DNA from: Photobacterium frigidiphilum
Lineage (GTDB): Bacteria; Pseudomonadota; Gammaproteobacteria; Enterobacterales; Vibrionaceae
Length of the DNA stretch: 64,000 nt
Assembly (NCBI RefSeq): GCF_003025615.1
Contig: NZ_PYMJ01000005.1
Location: 207,589-271,588 of the forward strand
Reading direction: 5' to 3'
A program made the translations under genes and the position numbers. The notes under the pieces are model-generated. The model saw only the letters and a program-made list of their open reading frames with translations, was not told where the DNA came from and ran no database searches. Shown one piece after another: positions 20,522 to 31,584 of the stretch (the stretch's first letter is position 1; every line of letters begins with the position of its first letter).

Positions 20522-22447
20522 TCAACTTTCTGCATTCAGCGTTGCTTCCATTGCTTCAAGCTCTTCTTGCAGATCCATCCACTCCATCTCAACATCTTCT
20601 AATGTTGATTTAGCATCACCTTGACGTTTAAGTTGCTTGTGCAGTAGGGCTTTATTATCTGCTTCATAAATAGTTGAATCAGCTAGCTTCTCTTCAGCAT
20701 CGCTAATGTCAGCGCTGAGCTTTTCCATCTGCTTATCAAGTTGCGTGATTTTTTTTCGTAGTGGTGCCGTTTGCTTACGTAACTCGGCTTCTAATCGCTT
20801 CTGCTCTTTACGTGATGCGGCACTGTTTTCTTTGCCAACGTCAGGTTTCGCAGCTTGTAATTCTCGGCGCTCATTACGTTGCTGTTCGGTTAACCATTTA
20901 TGGTAATCCGATAGGTCACCATCAAATGGCGTTACTTGGCGATCATGTACCAGATACAGATCATCCGTTGTCGCACGTAATAGGTAACGGTCGTGACTAA
21001 CGATAACCATCGCGCCTTCATAAGATTGCAGCGCAAATGTTAAGGCTTGGCGCATATCCAAATCAAGATGGTTGGTTGGTTCATCGAGTAGCAATAGGTT
21101 AGGGCGTTGCCATACAAGTAAAGCTAATACCAAACGTGCTTTCTCGCCACCAGAAAAAGGTCCGACTTTATCAAGGGCTTTCTCACCGTTGAAACCAAAG
21201 CTACCGAGGTAATCACGTAGCTGTTGTTCGGTAGATTGCGGTGCCAGTCGGGCTAAATGCTGCAATGGCGTATCGTCAAGGCGCAGCGTTTCTAGTTGGT
21301 GCTGAGCAAAGTAACCAATCTTCACACCTTGTGAATAGGTTAAATCGCCTGCTTGTGCTGGAAGCTCACCCGATAACAATTTAATCAGAGTCGATTTACC
21401 GGCACCGTTACGCCCTAATAAGCCAATACGACTACCTGGTACGAGGTTCAGGCGGATTTTTTCTAAGATAAGGTTGTTGCTATAACCCGCAGCGACTTGG
21501 TCCATCATTAAAATCGGATTCGGTAACGCTTGTGGCTCTCGGAATTCAAACAAAAATGGATTATCAAGCTGAGCTGGTAACACTTTTTCCATTCGGTCGA
21601 GCGCTTTAATTCGACTTTGTGCTTGGCGCGCTTTGCTCGCTTTGTAACGGAAGCGGTCAATATACGATTGCATGTGAGAAACTTGCTTCTGCTGTTTCTG
21701 ATACATGGCTTGTTGCAGCACCAACTTTTCTGCGCGTTGTACTTCAAACGATGAATAGTTACCGGTGTAACTGTTTAGCGTTTGGTTCTCTACATGAACA
21801 ATACGATTAATCACAGGGTCAAGAAAATCACGGTCATGAGAAATCAGTAGTAAGGTGCCACGGTAGCTTTGTAACCATTTTTCTAGCCACATAACGGCAT
21901 CAAGATCTAAGTGGTTAGTCGGTTCATCGAGCAGGAGAAGATCGGAGCGACATAACAGCGCTTGCGCTAGGTTCAAACGCATACGCCAACCACCCGAAAA
22001 CTGGGTTAGGTGCCATTGCATTTGTTCTTGGGAAAACCCTAGGCCGTCGAGTAATTCAGACGCGCGCGCATTGATCGTATAGCCGCCAATGGTATCTAAT
22101 TTGGCATGGAGTTCGGCCACTTTAATGCCGTTATTACTTTCTTCAGCGGCGGCTAGTTCACGTTCAAGTTGACGATATTCACGATCACCATCAATCACGT
22201 AGTCAATCGCATTGCGCTCAAGTGCTGGTGTTTCCTGTGCTACCCAGGCTAATTCCCAGTTAGATGGAAATTGGCAATTACCGGCATCTAAACTCAATTC
22301 ATTTTTTAATAAAGCAAATAAGGTGGATTTACCACAGCCGTTTTTCCCGACTAGTCCGACTTTGTCACCGGGATGAATCGTCGCCGTGGCGTTATCGAGA
22401 AGGACTTTACCGCCTCGTAAAAGTTGCATGTCCGAAAAGGTAATCAT
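20522..22447 (-). CDS. yheS: ABC-F family ATPase YheS
   Basis: This is a 641-residue soluble protein with two ABC domains and no membrane segment, of the ABC-F ribosome-associated type. Walker A motifs are GLVGKNGCGKSTLF and GLLGRNGAGKSTLI; signatures are FSGGWRMRLNLAQ and FSGGEKARLVLAL; each half has LLLLDEPTNHLDL. A charged P-site-tip linker lies between the halves, and the C-terminus is a coiled coil. Translation-related function is inferred from the family. It is divergent from kefG. Confidence 0.95.
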   Translation of the reverse strand: MITFSDMQLLRGGKVLLDNATATIHPGDKVGLVGKNGCGKSTLFALLKNELSLDAGNCQFPSNWELAWVAQETPALERNAIDYVIDGDREYRQLERELAAAEESNNGIKVAELHAKLDTIGGYTINARASELLDGLGFSQEQMQWHLTQFSGGWRMRLNLAQALLCRSDLLLLDEPTNHLDLDAVMWLEKWLQSYRGTLLLISHDRDFLDPVINRIVHVENQTLNSYTGNYSSFEVQRAEKLVLQQAMYQKQQKQVSHMQSYIDRFRYKASKARQAQSRIKALDRMEKVLPAQLDNPFLFEFREPQALPNPILMMDQVAAGYSNNLILEKIRLNLVPGSRIGLLGRNGAGKSTLIKLLSGELPAQAGDLTYSQGVKIGYFAQHQLETLRLDDTPLQHLARLAPQSTEQQLRDYLGSFGFNGEKALDKVGPFSGGEKARLVLALLVWQRPNLLLLDEPTNHLDLDMRQALTFALQSYEGAMVIVSHDRYLLRATTDDLYLVHDRQVTPFDGDLSDYHKWLTEQQRNERRELQAAKPDVGKENSAASRKEQKRLEAELRKQTAPLRKKITQLDKQMEKLSADISDAEEKLADSTIYEADNKALLHKQLKRQGDAKSTLEDVEMEWMDLQEELEAMEATLNAES

Positions 22448-22689
22448 CGATAGTGTCGGGGTAGCCCGCTCCGCAAAAAAAAGTGCTCGAAATTAGCGGC
22501 AGTCTATACCAAACCGCGATTGACTGCTAACACCGTAATAATTATGCGGTCAAATCAAGTCAGAAGTCTTGGGCAATCTCACGATCAATATCCCGTACAA
22601 GTCATAATTATGTATTATGTGCATATTAGTTAAGAATATTTTGGCTATATAGAAGAACACTTTTATTCAAGGATGTAGCAAGGGACGTT

Positions 22690-23289
22690 ATGACCACACA
22701 AGGACAGCCAAAAATTCTGGTGATTTATGCGCATCCAGATCCACAAGAGTCGGTGGCGAATCAAGAGATGCTGGCAAGTATTGCCAACTTGCAGCATGTT
22801 ACTGTCCATGATTTGTATGCCGCTTATCCTGATTTCTTTATTGATGTGGTTTTCGAGCACCAGCTGCTTGAGCAACACGACATCATTGTCTTCCAACATC
22901 CTCTTTATATGTATTCTTGCCCTTCTTTATTGAAAGAATGGATTGATGTTGTGCTAAGCAAAGGTTTTGCTCATGGCGAAGGGGTATCTACCAAAGGGAA
23001 ATATTGGCGTTCAGTGGTCACAACCGGTGGTGCGGCAGAAGCGTATACCCCTGATGGCTATAACCGTTGCAGCATTGCTGAAATTTTACGACCGTTCGAG
23101 CTAACGGCTGATTTGTGCCAAATGACATGGATAGAGCCGTTGATTTTACACTGGGCTAGGCGCATACCGCTTGAAGAGCGCCAGCAGCATTGCATCGATT
23201 ATCGAGAGTGGCTAAAGCATCCGTTAGTGGATAACGAGCAAGCCCAATTCGTTGATAGCAAAGGAAAGGAGAAAAACAATGGCGAATGA
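22690..23289 (+). CDS. kefG: KefG ancillary oxidoreductase of the KefB potassium efflux system
   Basis: It is a flavodoxin-fold NAD(P)H:quinone oxidoreductase-like subunit needed for full KefB activity. The 199 residues include IYAHPDPQESVANQEM at the N-terminus, FQHPLYMYSCPSLLKEWIDVVLSKGFAHG (read here as two adjacent segments of the flavodoxin-2 fold) and the VVTTGGAAEAY loop. Its last 11 bases overlap kefB, so the two subunits are translationally coupled. The 242-base gap upstream shows no further gene. Confidence 0.94.
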   Translation: MTTQGQPKILVIYAHPDPQESVANQEMLASIANLQHVTVHDLYAAYPDFFIDVVFEHQLLEQHDIIVFQHPLYMYSCPSLLKEWIDVVLSKGFAHGEGVSTKGKYWRSVVTTGGAAEAYTPDGYNRCSIAEILRPFELTADLCQMTWIEPLILHWARRIPLEERQQHCIDYREWLKHPLVDNEQAQFVDSKGKEKNNGE

Positions 23290-25081
23290 TGTGTTATCTG
23301 TCACGGTTGTTTTCCTTGCGGCGGCAGTCGTCGCCGTGCCCATTGCTCAGCGTTTAGGGTTAGGTTCAGTCTTAGGTTATCTCATCGCGGGTATTGCGAT
23401 TGGCCCTTGGGGGTTAGGGCTAATTTCTGATGTTGAAGCGATTCTGCATTTTTCTGAATTTGGTGTCGTATTGCTGCTGTTCTTGATTGGTTTAGAGCTT
23501 AACCCCAAAAAGCTTTGGCAGATGCGAAACCCAATATTAGGGCTCGGTGGCGGGCAAGTATTGGTGACGAGTTTGGTGATTGCGGGCATTGTTATGGCCT
23601 GCAGTAGCATGATGCCTTCTATTACTTGGCGAGATGCATTGGTAATAGGTATGGGATTGGCTCTTTCTTCTACTGCGATTGCATTACGGGTTATTGAAGA
23701 GAAAAATCTCGACGGTAGCGAAACCGGTCAATCTAGCTTTTCCGTCTTATTATTCCAAGATATTGCTGTTATCCCCATGCTGGCGGTGTTACCTATTTTA
23801 GCGGGAGGCGGAGGGGGCAGTTGGCTTGATTTTGCTTGGATGATCGGTGGCATTGCGGCTTTATTGGTAGGCGGTCATTTTTTACTGCGCCCATTATTTC
23901 GCTGGGTAGTGCTTAGCGGGGTACGTGAACTGTTTAATGTCGCGGCACTCTTGCTGGTTATTGGTATTGCATTAGGTATGCAGTCTCTAGGGCTATCCAT
24001 GGCACTAGGGGCATTTTTAGCCGGGGTGTTATTGGCTGAAAGTGAATACCGTCATGAATTAGAAATTGCGATCGAACCGTTCAAAGGGTTATTGCTGGGG
24101 CTGTTTTTTATCTCTGTCGGTATGGCGGTTAATTTGGGGCTGTTATTCGAGTTCCCTTTACAAATATTAGCTGCAGTTGCTGCCTTAGTAATAGTGAAAG
24201 GTTTACTCTTGTATGGGTTAGCTCGACTATTCGGTATTCGGGCTAAATCGCGTAGTCAGATGGCAGCAATTTTAAGTCAAGGTGGTGAATTTGCGTTTGT
24301 CTTATTTACCGCCGCTCAAGGTGAAGGATTATTAGGGACGCAGTTGTCATCATTCCTATTAGTGGTTGTTAGTATTTCAATGATGACAACGCCTTTAATT
24401 CTCTTACTGCAAGACCGTTGGTTTATTCATACCTTTAAATCAGAAGATGAAGCTTTAGAAAGCGATGTGATTGATCGTGAGCCACGAGTGATCATTACAG
24501 GCTTTGGCCGTTTTGGTCAGGTGGTAGGGCGTCTATTATTTGCCAATAAAATACGCGTCACGGTATTAGAGCGTGATCCTAGCCAAATTCAGTTTTTACG
24601 TAAGTTTGGCTACAAGGTGTATTATGGCGATGCAACTCAGCTGGATCTATTACGGGCAGCAGGGGCTGATAAAGCAGAAGCCATTATAATTTGTACTGAT
24701 GAACCCGATGAAGTGATGGAAGTCGTTACCCTTTGCCAGCAGCATTTTCCAAAGCTGAAAGTACTGGCGCGTGCACGCAGCCGGGTAGAGGCGCACCAGT
24801 TATTGAGTCATGGGGTTGATAACTTCTCGCGTGAAACTTTTGCTGGTGCTCTTGATTTAGGTCGACAAGCCCTCATATCTTTAGGCATGCACCCATACAA
24901 AGCCAAGCGCGCTGAAGCACACTTCCGTAAACTAGACACTACGGCATTACGAGATTTATTGCCGCAGCATTCGGAAGATGTTCATCTTGCTTCTCGTTCC
25001 AAAGAAGCCCGCAAAGAGCTCGAAGAAATTTTTGACCGAGAGATGCGTGGTGAGCGAGATAGACACAATGGCTGGGATTGA
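23279..25081 (+). CDS. kefB: Glutathione-regulated potassium/proton antiporter KefB
   Basis: It exports potassium when glutathione adducts of electrophiles accumulate, acidifying the cytosol for protection. The first ~380 residues are a CPA2 antiporter with 12 or so helices, including LIGLELNPKKLW and LALSSTAIALRVI. A cytosolic RCK/TrkA-N domain follows, with the Rossmann loop TGFGRFGQVVGR near residue 407. ATG 23279 has AAGGAG seven bases ahead and gives 600 residues. Confidence 0.95.
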   Translation: MANDVLSVTVVFLAAAVVAVPIAQRLGLGSVLGYLIAGIAIGPWGLGLISDVEAILHFSEFGVVLLLFLIGLELNPKKLWQMRNPILGLGGGQVLVTSLVIAGIVMACSSMMPSITWRDALVIGMGLALSSTAIALRVIEEKNLDGSETGQSSFSVLLFQDIAVIPMLAVLPILAGGGGGSWLDFAWMIGGIAALLVGGHFLLRPLFRWVVLSGVRELFNVAALLLVIGIALGMQSLGLSMALGAFLAGVLLAESEYRHELEIAIEPFKGLLLGLFFISVGMAVNLGLLFEFPLQILAAVAALVIVKGLLLYGLARLFGIRAKSRSQMAAILSQGGEFAFVLFTAAQGEGLLGTQLSSFLLVVVSISMMTTPLILLLQDRWFIHTFKSEDEALESDVIDREPRVIITGFGRFGQVVGRLLFANKIRVTVLERDPSQIQFLRKFGYKVYYGDATQLDLLRAAGADKAEAIIICTDEPDEVMEVVTLCQQHFPKLKVLARARSRVEAHQLLSHGVDNFSRETFAGALDLGRQALISLGMHPYKAKRAEAHFRKLDTTALRDLLPQHSEDVHLASRSKEARKELEEIFDREMRGERDRHNGWD

Positions 25082-25185
25082 TATGTTGCTGGGTTTATAA
25101 CAAGGCACACATCATACTCAATGCAGAATCGTTGTTATTCAGCAAGTTGTAGTAAAGGGACGCGTGCAATAAAGGGATGAGTAGT

Positions 25186-25395
25186 ATGGCAAAGAAAAGA
25201 TTTATTGCTGGTGCGGTATGTCCTGCTTGTAGCAAGCAAGATACCTTACGCTGGTGGAAAGAAAATGAAATTGAGATTGTCGAATGCGTAGAGTGTCATC
25301 ACGTAGATCGTCGTCTTCCTAAGTCTGTAGAGCAAAGTGAACACCTTGCTGAAGATAAGGGCCAGCAGGTTATCGGTATTTTTAAACCTGAATAG
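25186..25395 (+). CDS. yheV: YheV family zinc-ribbon protein
   Basis: This 69-residue protein matches YheV. Two Cys pairs, CPAC and CVEC, form a probable zinc ribbon, and the C-terminus VIGIFKPE resembles the enteric protein. ATG 25186 is chosen over ATG 25177 because the GGGA ribosome-binding site is eight bases before it and homologues begin MAKKRFIAGA. It sits between kefB and slyD as in E. coli. Function unknown. Confidence 0.9.
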   Translation: MAKKRFIAGAVCPACSKQDTLRWWKENEIEIVECVECHHVDRRLPKSVEQSEHLAEDKGQQVIGIFKPE

Positions 25396-25474
25396 ATCGC
25401 TTATGATTAGCATCTTGGTACAAGAATTCGGTATCATGCAGCCTTAACACCTAGCTCAAATTTTCGGAGTAAAC

Positions 25475-26047
25475 ATGAAAGTCGCTAAAGACATCGTAGT
25501 AAGCTTGGCATATCAAGTAATAACTGAAGAAGGCGCTGTAGTTGATCAGTCAACTGTTGAAGCACCACTTGATTACCTACACGGCCATGACAACCTAATC
25601 GTTGGCTTAGAAAAAGCATTGGAAGGTCGTGAAGCTGGCGACAAATTTGAAGTAACTGTTGCTCCTGAAGATGCATACGGTGAACACGAAGATGAAATGG
25701 TACAACGTGTACCTGCAAACGTATTCCAAGGCGTTGATGAAATTACTGTTGGTATGCGTTTCCTAGCTGATACTGATCAGGGACCAATTCCTGTTGAAGT
25801 AACTGAAGTTGATGGCGACGAAGTTGTTGTTGATGGTAACCACATGCTTGCAGGTCAAACACTGACTTTCACTGCTGAAGTTGTTGCTGTTCGCGCTGCA
25901 ACGGAAGAAGAAATTGAACACGGTCACATTCACCAAGGTGGTGGTTGTTGTGGCGGTGGTAGCTGTGGCGATCACGACCACGCTGAAGACAAAGAAGAAG
26001 GCTGCTGTGGCGGCGAAGAAAAAGGCGGCTGTGGCTGTTCTCACTAA
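25475..26047 (+). CDS. slyD: FKBP-type prolyl isomerase and metallochaperone SlyD
   Basis: It is a cytosolic prolyl isomerase and chaperone that also binds nickel for hydrogenase assembly. The N-terminal FKBP part (LDYLHGHDNLIVGLEKALEG) is interrupted by the IF chaperone insert up to DGNHMLAGQTL. The C-terminal ~45 residues are very rich in Cys, His, Gly and acidic residues (GGGCCGGGSCGDHDHAED), the metal-binding tail. 190 residues. It has a bidirectional terminator shared with slyX. Confidence 0.97.
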   Translation: MKVAKDIVVSLAYQVITEEGAVVDQSTVEAPLDYLHGHDNLIVGLEKALEGREAGDKFEVTVAPEDAYGEHEDEMVQRVPANVFQGVDEITVGMRFLADTDQGPIPVEVTEVDGDEVVVDGNHMLAGQTLTFTAEVVAVRAATEEEIEHGHIHQGGGCCGGGSCGDHDHAEDKEEGCCGGEEKGGCGCSH

Positions 26048-26084
26048 TATCTTTATTTAGTAAGTATTACTCTTAATGAATAAC

Positions 26085-26117
26085 AAAAAACGGGAAGCAC
26101 TTGCTTCCCGTTTTTTT
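26085..26117. terminator. Bidirectional terminator between slyD and slyX
   Basis: Stem AACGGGAAG/CTTCCCGTT with a six-base loop, six As on the left and a run of Ts on the right. It serves both convergent genes. Confidence 0.93.
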
Positions 26118-26142
26118 ATTTGAATTTGGTTTACGAGAATAC

Positions 26143-26364
26143 TTAATAGTGTGGCGGTGGAGTCTCTTCCGATTCTTCGGCCATATTTGATGACTGAAAG
26201 CCTTTAACCTTACCCACTAAGAATTTAAGCTGAACCTGCATTTTATCAAATTGAAATTGTTGATCCGTGAGTGCTTCATTAAGATCATCGATTGTTTGTT
26301 CTTGAAAAGATTGCTTCATTTCTAGCTCGTCAACTTGAGCTTGTAGTTTTTCAATATCAGTCAT
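26143..26364 (-). CDS. slyX: SlyX coiled-coil protein
   Basis: This 73-residue protein is largely a heptad coiled coil ([20 protein letters not shown] through [10 protein letters not shown]) ending in PPPHY, the SlyX hallmark. ATG 26364 gives the conserved start; the frame extends to 26379. It is found beside slyD throughout gammaproteobacteria. Its function is unclear. Confidence 0.92.
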   Translation of the reverse strand: MTDIEKLQAQVDELEMKQSFQEQTIDDLNEALTDQQFQFDKMQVQLKFLVGKVKGFQSSNMAEESEETPPPHY

Positions 26365-26415
26365 GAGGTTAGGTACCAAAAATGTTATACCGTTCAGAGA
26401 ATACTCTGATGGGAT

Positions 26416-27393
26416 TTAATCTGTTGTCCAGGTTTGGGCAATACCAGCTGATGTACCAGAGACTACCAGCCCTGAAGGCGTAATAGCAACATCATACACC
26501 ACTGCTGACGGTGGTCGAGCATCTTGTAGTGGTGCCGCTTCCCATCGGCCTATGTTCTTGCCTGTTGTGGTATCCCAAAGTTCCACCCTGCGAGAAGGGG
26601 TGCCAGTTGCTAACATTGTTCCATCATCAGAAAAGCGCGCGCTGGATAAATTTTGTTGACGTAAATGAATGGAAAGCGCTGTTTGTTTCTTCCCTGTTTG
26701 CAAATCCCAAATAAAAATATCATTCCCCCCATCTGCCGTCATCGCTAATTTACCATCACGCTGAAGGGCGACTCGATTTATTCGTGAAGTATGCTCAAAG
26801 GTATGAATGATCTGCCCTGAACGGGTATCCCATAGGTAAGCAAAATAGTCATTTCCGCCTGATAGAACATATTGCCCATTGGCAGAAATCGCGACTGAGT
26901 TCACTTTTTCTTGATGAGCAAGGAACTCTAAGCGTCGCCCAGTGCCCAAGTCGATGTATAAGGCTTTACCGTTAGATAAAGCCAATACAACATGCTGACC
27001 ATTGTTAGCGATATCAACATCACGAATAACGCCATCGGAAAGAGACCATAACCCGTCAGATTTTCCCCACGCTAAATCCCATACTGCAAAGTTTTGGGCT
27101 GTGGCAGTAATGGCGAATCGGTTGTTATCAGAAATACTACTAGAAATGACGGTATTGTGATGTGGGTCTTGAGAACCAAAATCAGCTAACTTTTTGTTTT
27201 GCTGTAAGTCCCATAGCAAGATACCTTGTTTAGTTGAGTGTAATAAAGCGAAGCGACCATCACGACTGAGGCTAAAGCTGGTGGCGCCACCAGAAGCTAA
27301 TACCCAACGGTTAACTTCTGACGATGAAAAAAAACAGCCACTAAGTGATGTGAGTGCCAAAATGAAGCCTACTATAGGGAATACTTTGCGCAT
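26416..27393 (-). CDS. WD40-repeat lipoprotein
   Basis: About 325 residues. A lipoprotein signal (hydrophobic stretch then LSGC, Cys20) is followed by WD40-type repeats: LLWDLQQ, AVWDLAW, YLWDTRSG, FIWDLQTG and ELWDTTTG, consistent with a single seven-bladed beta-propeller. A GTG start at 27414 is the alternative to ATG 27393. It is probably membrane-anchored on the periplasmic side and could be a protein-interaction scaffold. It lies between slyX and fkpA; no specific function can be assigned. Confidence 0.82.
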   Translation of the reverse strand: MRKVFPIVGFILALTSLSGCFFSSSEVNRWVLASGGATSFSLSRDGRFALLHSTKQGILLWDLQQNKKLADFGSQDPHHNTVISSSISDNNRFAITATAQNFAVWDLAWGKSDGLWSLSDGVIRDVDIANNGQHVVLALSNGKALYIDLGTGRRLEFLAHQEKVNSVAISANGQYVLSGGNDYFAYLWDTRSGQIIHTFEHTSRINRVALQRDGKLAMTADGGNDIFIWDLQTGKKQTALSIHLRQQNLSSARFSDDGTMLATGTPSRRVELWDTTTGKNIGRWEAAPLQDARPPSAVVYDVAITPSGLVVSGTSAGIAQTWTTD

Positions 27394-27573
27394 TAAGGTC
27401 TGGTTCCGGTTCACTTTATTATCATGTAAGAAAATATTATTTGATTAACGTACTGACTAAGCAGCAATTTAATCAGATTGGTATTAGTATATTAATATGG
27501 CAAGTTTTTCACATCTACAGTGAAAGGCAAAGCGAGAAATGAGGGTAAGCCTCATCGAATGACGGAGAAATAC

Positions 27574-28392
27574 ATGAAACCTGTTCTAAAGATGTCTCTT
27601 TTGGCTGCAACTATTTTATTAGCTGTTGGCTGCCAAGATGAAAAAACGACGGAAACAACACCTGCAGAGCCTGCAAAAGTAGAGCAGGTAGCAGCTGAAG
27701 CAACCTCTGAGAAAGCTACAGAAGCGTTTGCATCTGAAGATCAAAAATCAGCATATGCTATTGGTGCATCACTTGCACAATACTTATCAGCTAATTTAGA
27801 CCAGCAGAAAGAGCTTGGTTTAGAGCTAAATAGTGATGATGTACTTGCTGGTGTGAGTGATGTATTCGCTAATAAGAGCCGTATGACGCCAGAAGAAACA
27901 CAACAAGCGCTTCAAGATCTTGATAAGCGTGTATCTGATATTGTTGCCGAGAAAGCAAAAGTAGAATCAGAGCAAAGCATTAAAGCGGGTGAAGAGTTCC
28001 GTGCAGAGTTTGAAAAACAAGAAGGCGTAGCAAAGACTGAATCAGGTCTACTATACCAAGTAGAAAAGTCAGCTGAAGGCGAGAAACCTGCAGCAACAGA
28101 TACTGTTCAAGTTCATTACAAAGGTACATTAACTGACGGTACTGAATTTGATAGCTCATACAAGCGTAATCAACCAGCAACGTTCCCGCTGAATCAGGTG
28201 ATTCCTGGTTGGACTGAAGGTGTTCAATTAATGCCTGTTGGTTCTAAGTTTAAGTTTGTTATCCCGCCTGAATTAGCATATGGCTCACAAGCAAACCCAA
28301 GCATTCCAGCAAACTCTACTTTAGTTTTTGAAGTTGAATTATTGCAGATTGTTAAAGCAGATAAACCAGCTACAGAGCTTGAAACGCAATAA
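27574..28392 (+). CDS. fkpA: FkpA-type peptidyl-prolyl isomerase, predicted lipoprotein
   Basis: It is an envelope FKBP-family isomerase and chaperone of 272 residues. The N-terminal dimerisation part (SEDQKSAYAIGASLAQYL onward) is followed by the FKBP catalytic domain (VQVHYKGTLTDGTEFDSSY, IPGWTEGVQLM, PPELAYGS). The signal ends LLAVGC, a lipobox, whereas E. coli FkpA is a soluble periplasmic protein. ATG 27574 follows CGGAGAAATAC; the frame is open further upstream from 27520 but lacks a signal-peptide start there. A strong terminator follows. Confidence 0.93.
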   Translation: MKPVLKMSLLAATILLAVGCQDEKTTETTPAEPAKVEQVAAEATSEKATEAFASEDQKSAYAIGASLAQYLSANLDQQKELGLELNSDDVLAGVSDVFANKSRMTPEETQQALQDLDKRVSDIVAEKAKVESEQSIKAGEEFRAEFEKQEGVAKTESGLLYQVEKSAEGEKPAATDTVQVHYKGTLTDGTEFDSSYKRNQPATFPLNQVIPGWTEGVQLMPVGSKFKFVIPPELAYGSQANPSIPANSTLVFEVELLQIVKADKPATELETQ

Positions 28393-28434
28393 TTTGTGCA
28401 ATCAAAGCTAATTTTATTAGCATATAGTTTGATA

Positions 28435-28462
28435 AGACCCGACTCATGTCGGGTCTTTTTTT
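28435..28462 (+). terminator. Rho-independent terminator of fkpA
   Basis: Nine-base perfect stem AGACCCGAC/GTCGGGTCT with TCAT loop and a T-run. Confidence 0.95.
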
Positions 28463-28567
28463 ATATATATTCTGATAAACTTACTAACAGGATTTGATTT
28501 TATGTCCATTCTATTGATTATCTCTTAATGCACATTAGGCTGATTATGAATGTAATGGATATTTGCA

Positions 28568-29694
<1,127 letters not shown>

Positions 29695-29731
29695 ATAAAA
29701 CTTTGTTTAAGCTGCATTTTAAGAGAGCAAC

Positions 29732-30088
29732 ATGAAACCATTAGGCTTTGTATTTCGAACTGCACCTCACGGCGTAACTAACGGTCGAGAAGGGTTAGAT
29801 GCGGTATTGGCGACATCGGCTTACAGTGAAGACCTGCATTTATTTTTTATGGATGATGGTGTATTTCAATTAGTAAAAAATCAGCAGCCTGCTCTTGTTT
29901 TGTCGCGTGATTATATTGCGACGTTTAAAATGCTTGAGCTATACGACATTGATAATATTTACGTCTGCCAAGATTCAATGAATATGCGTGGGTTAACTAA
30001 AAATGATTTCATTATCGACATTACTGTCTTAGATGAAATTGGCATAAAAACAAAATTACAGCATTGTCACCGTGTTCTAAGTTTCTGA
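29732..30088 (+). CDS. tusC: Sulfur relay protein TusC
   Basis: A 118-residue DsrF-like subunit of the TusBCD heterohexamer. It begins MKPLGFVFRTAPHGVTNGREGLDAVLATSA, the typical TusC N-terminus, and has the LHLFFMDDGVFQLVKNQQP core strand. It lies between tusD and tusB with short gaps. Confidence 0.95.
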   Translation: MKPLGFVFRTAPHGVTNGREGLDAVLATSAYSEDLHLFFMDDGVFQLVKNQQPALVLSRDYIATFKMLELYDIDNIYVCQDSMNMRGLTKNDFIIDITVLDEIGIKTKLQHCHRVLSF

Positions 30089-30095
30089 GGGTTTT

Positions 30096-30389
30096 ATGCT
30101 TCATACCGTCACCACATCACCTTTTCATACCCAGTCTTTGCAAAGCTGTCTACGCTATATAAGCCAAGATGATGAGATTTTATTGCTTCAAGATGCAGTT
30201 TTTGCCGGATTACGAGAAAATATTTGGTCTAAAACAATAAAAATTTCAGGTGTAAAAATATATTTACTGAAAGAAGATCTCATGGCGAGAGGAATTGTAG
30301 ATAAAGTTGATGAATATTTTGAAGTTATTGATTATTCAGGGTTTGTTTCTTTGTCTGTTCAACATGAAGCACAGATGAAATGGGAGTGA
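30096..30389 (+). CDS. tusB: Sulfur relay protein TusB
   Basis: A 97-residue DsrH-like subunit of TusBCD. It begins MLHTVTTSPFHTQSLQSCLRYI and contains DEILLLQDAVFAGL. It starts seven bases after the tusC stop and is the last gene before the str operon promoter. Confidence 0.93.
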   Translation: MLHTVTTSPFHTQSLQSCLRYISQDDEILLLQDAVFAGLRENIWSKTIKISGVKIYLLKEDLMARGIVDKVDEYFEVIDYSGFVSLSVQHEAQMKWE

Positions 30390-30469
30390 AATCCCGCTTT
30401 AGATCGGGTGAACTGTCAATTTTCATGATTGTTTAAGAAATGATCACCTGATTGATCGTTGTATACATC

Positions 30470-30498
30470 TTGACACCCTAATGTGCGACGCCTAAAAT
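30470..30498 (+). promoter_or_regulatory. Promoter of the str operon
   Basis: A consensus TTGACA and TAAAAT are separated by exactly 17 bases, 70 bases before the rpsL start. Downstream, the leader has a hairpin CCTCC/GGAGG at about 30506-30523 followed by a short T-run. Confidence 0.88.
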
Positions 30499-30568
30499 TT
30501 CGCGTCCTCCTGTTGTTGGGAGGCAGATTTTTCACACTTTACGAAAGTAATATTTCAGGAGCTATTTA

Positions 30569-30943
30569 ATGGCAACTATTAACCAGCTGGTTCGCAAGCC
30601 ACGTGTAAAGCAAGTTGTAAAAAGCAACGTGCCTGCACTAGCAGCGTGCCCGCAAAAGCGTGGTGTATGTACTCGTGTTTACACTACTACACCTAAAAAA
30701 CCGAACTCAGCATTACGTAAAGTATGTCGTGTTCGTTTAACTAACGGCTTTGAAGTTACTTCATACATCGGCGGCGAAGGTCACAACCTTCAGGAGCACT
30801 CAGTTGTTCTTATCCGTGGTGGTCGTGTTAAAGATTTACCCGGTGTGCGTTACCACACCGTTCGTGGTGCACTTGACTGTGCAGGCGTAAATGGCCGTAA
30901 GAAAGGTCGTTCTAAGTACGGTGTTAAGCGTCCTAAGTCTTAA
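30569..30943 (+). CDS. rpsL: Ribosomal protein S12
   Basis: A decoding-centre protein of the 30S subunit, 124 residues as in E. coli. The streptomycin-region motif [12 protein letters not shown] and the [10 protein letters not shown] loop are of the normal sensitive type (Lys in both usual positions). It is the first gene of the str operon, preceded by CAGGAG. Confidence 0.98.
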   Translation: MATINQLVRKPRVKQVVKSNVPALAACPQKRGVCTRVYTTTPKKPNSALRKVCRVRLTNGFEVTSYIGGEGHNLQEHSVVLIRGGRVKDLPGVRYHTVRGALDCAGVNGRKKGRSKYGVKRPKS

Positions 30944-31008
30944 TGGATTCCGTTAAGTAAGGCCAAACATTTAAATTAAATTTGAAAAAACTGAAAAGTT
31001 TTGGATAA

Positions 31009-31506
<498 letters not shown>

Positions 31507-31584
31507 TAGCGAATGGATGCAGCAGGCGTTTCCTGTTGCATCTAAACCATACTCTAAGGTCCCCCTTAGTAAGAGGATACAACC

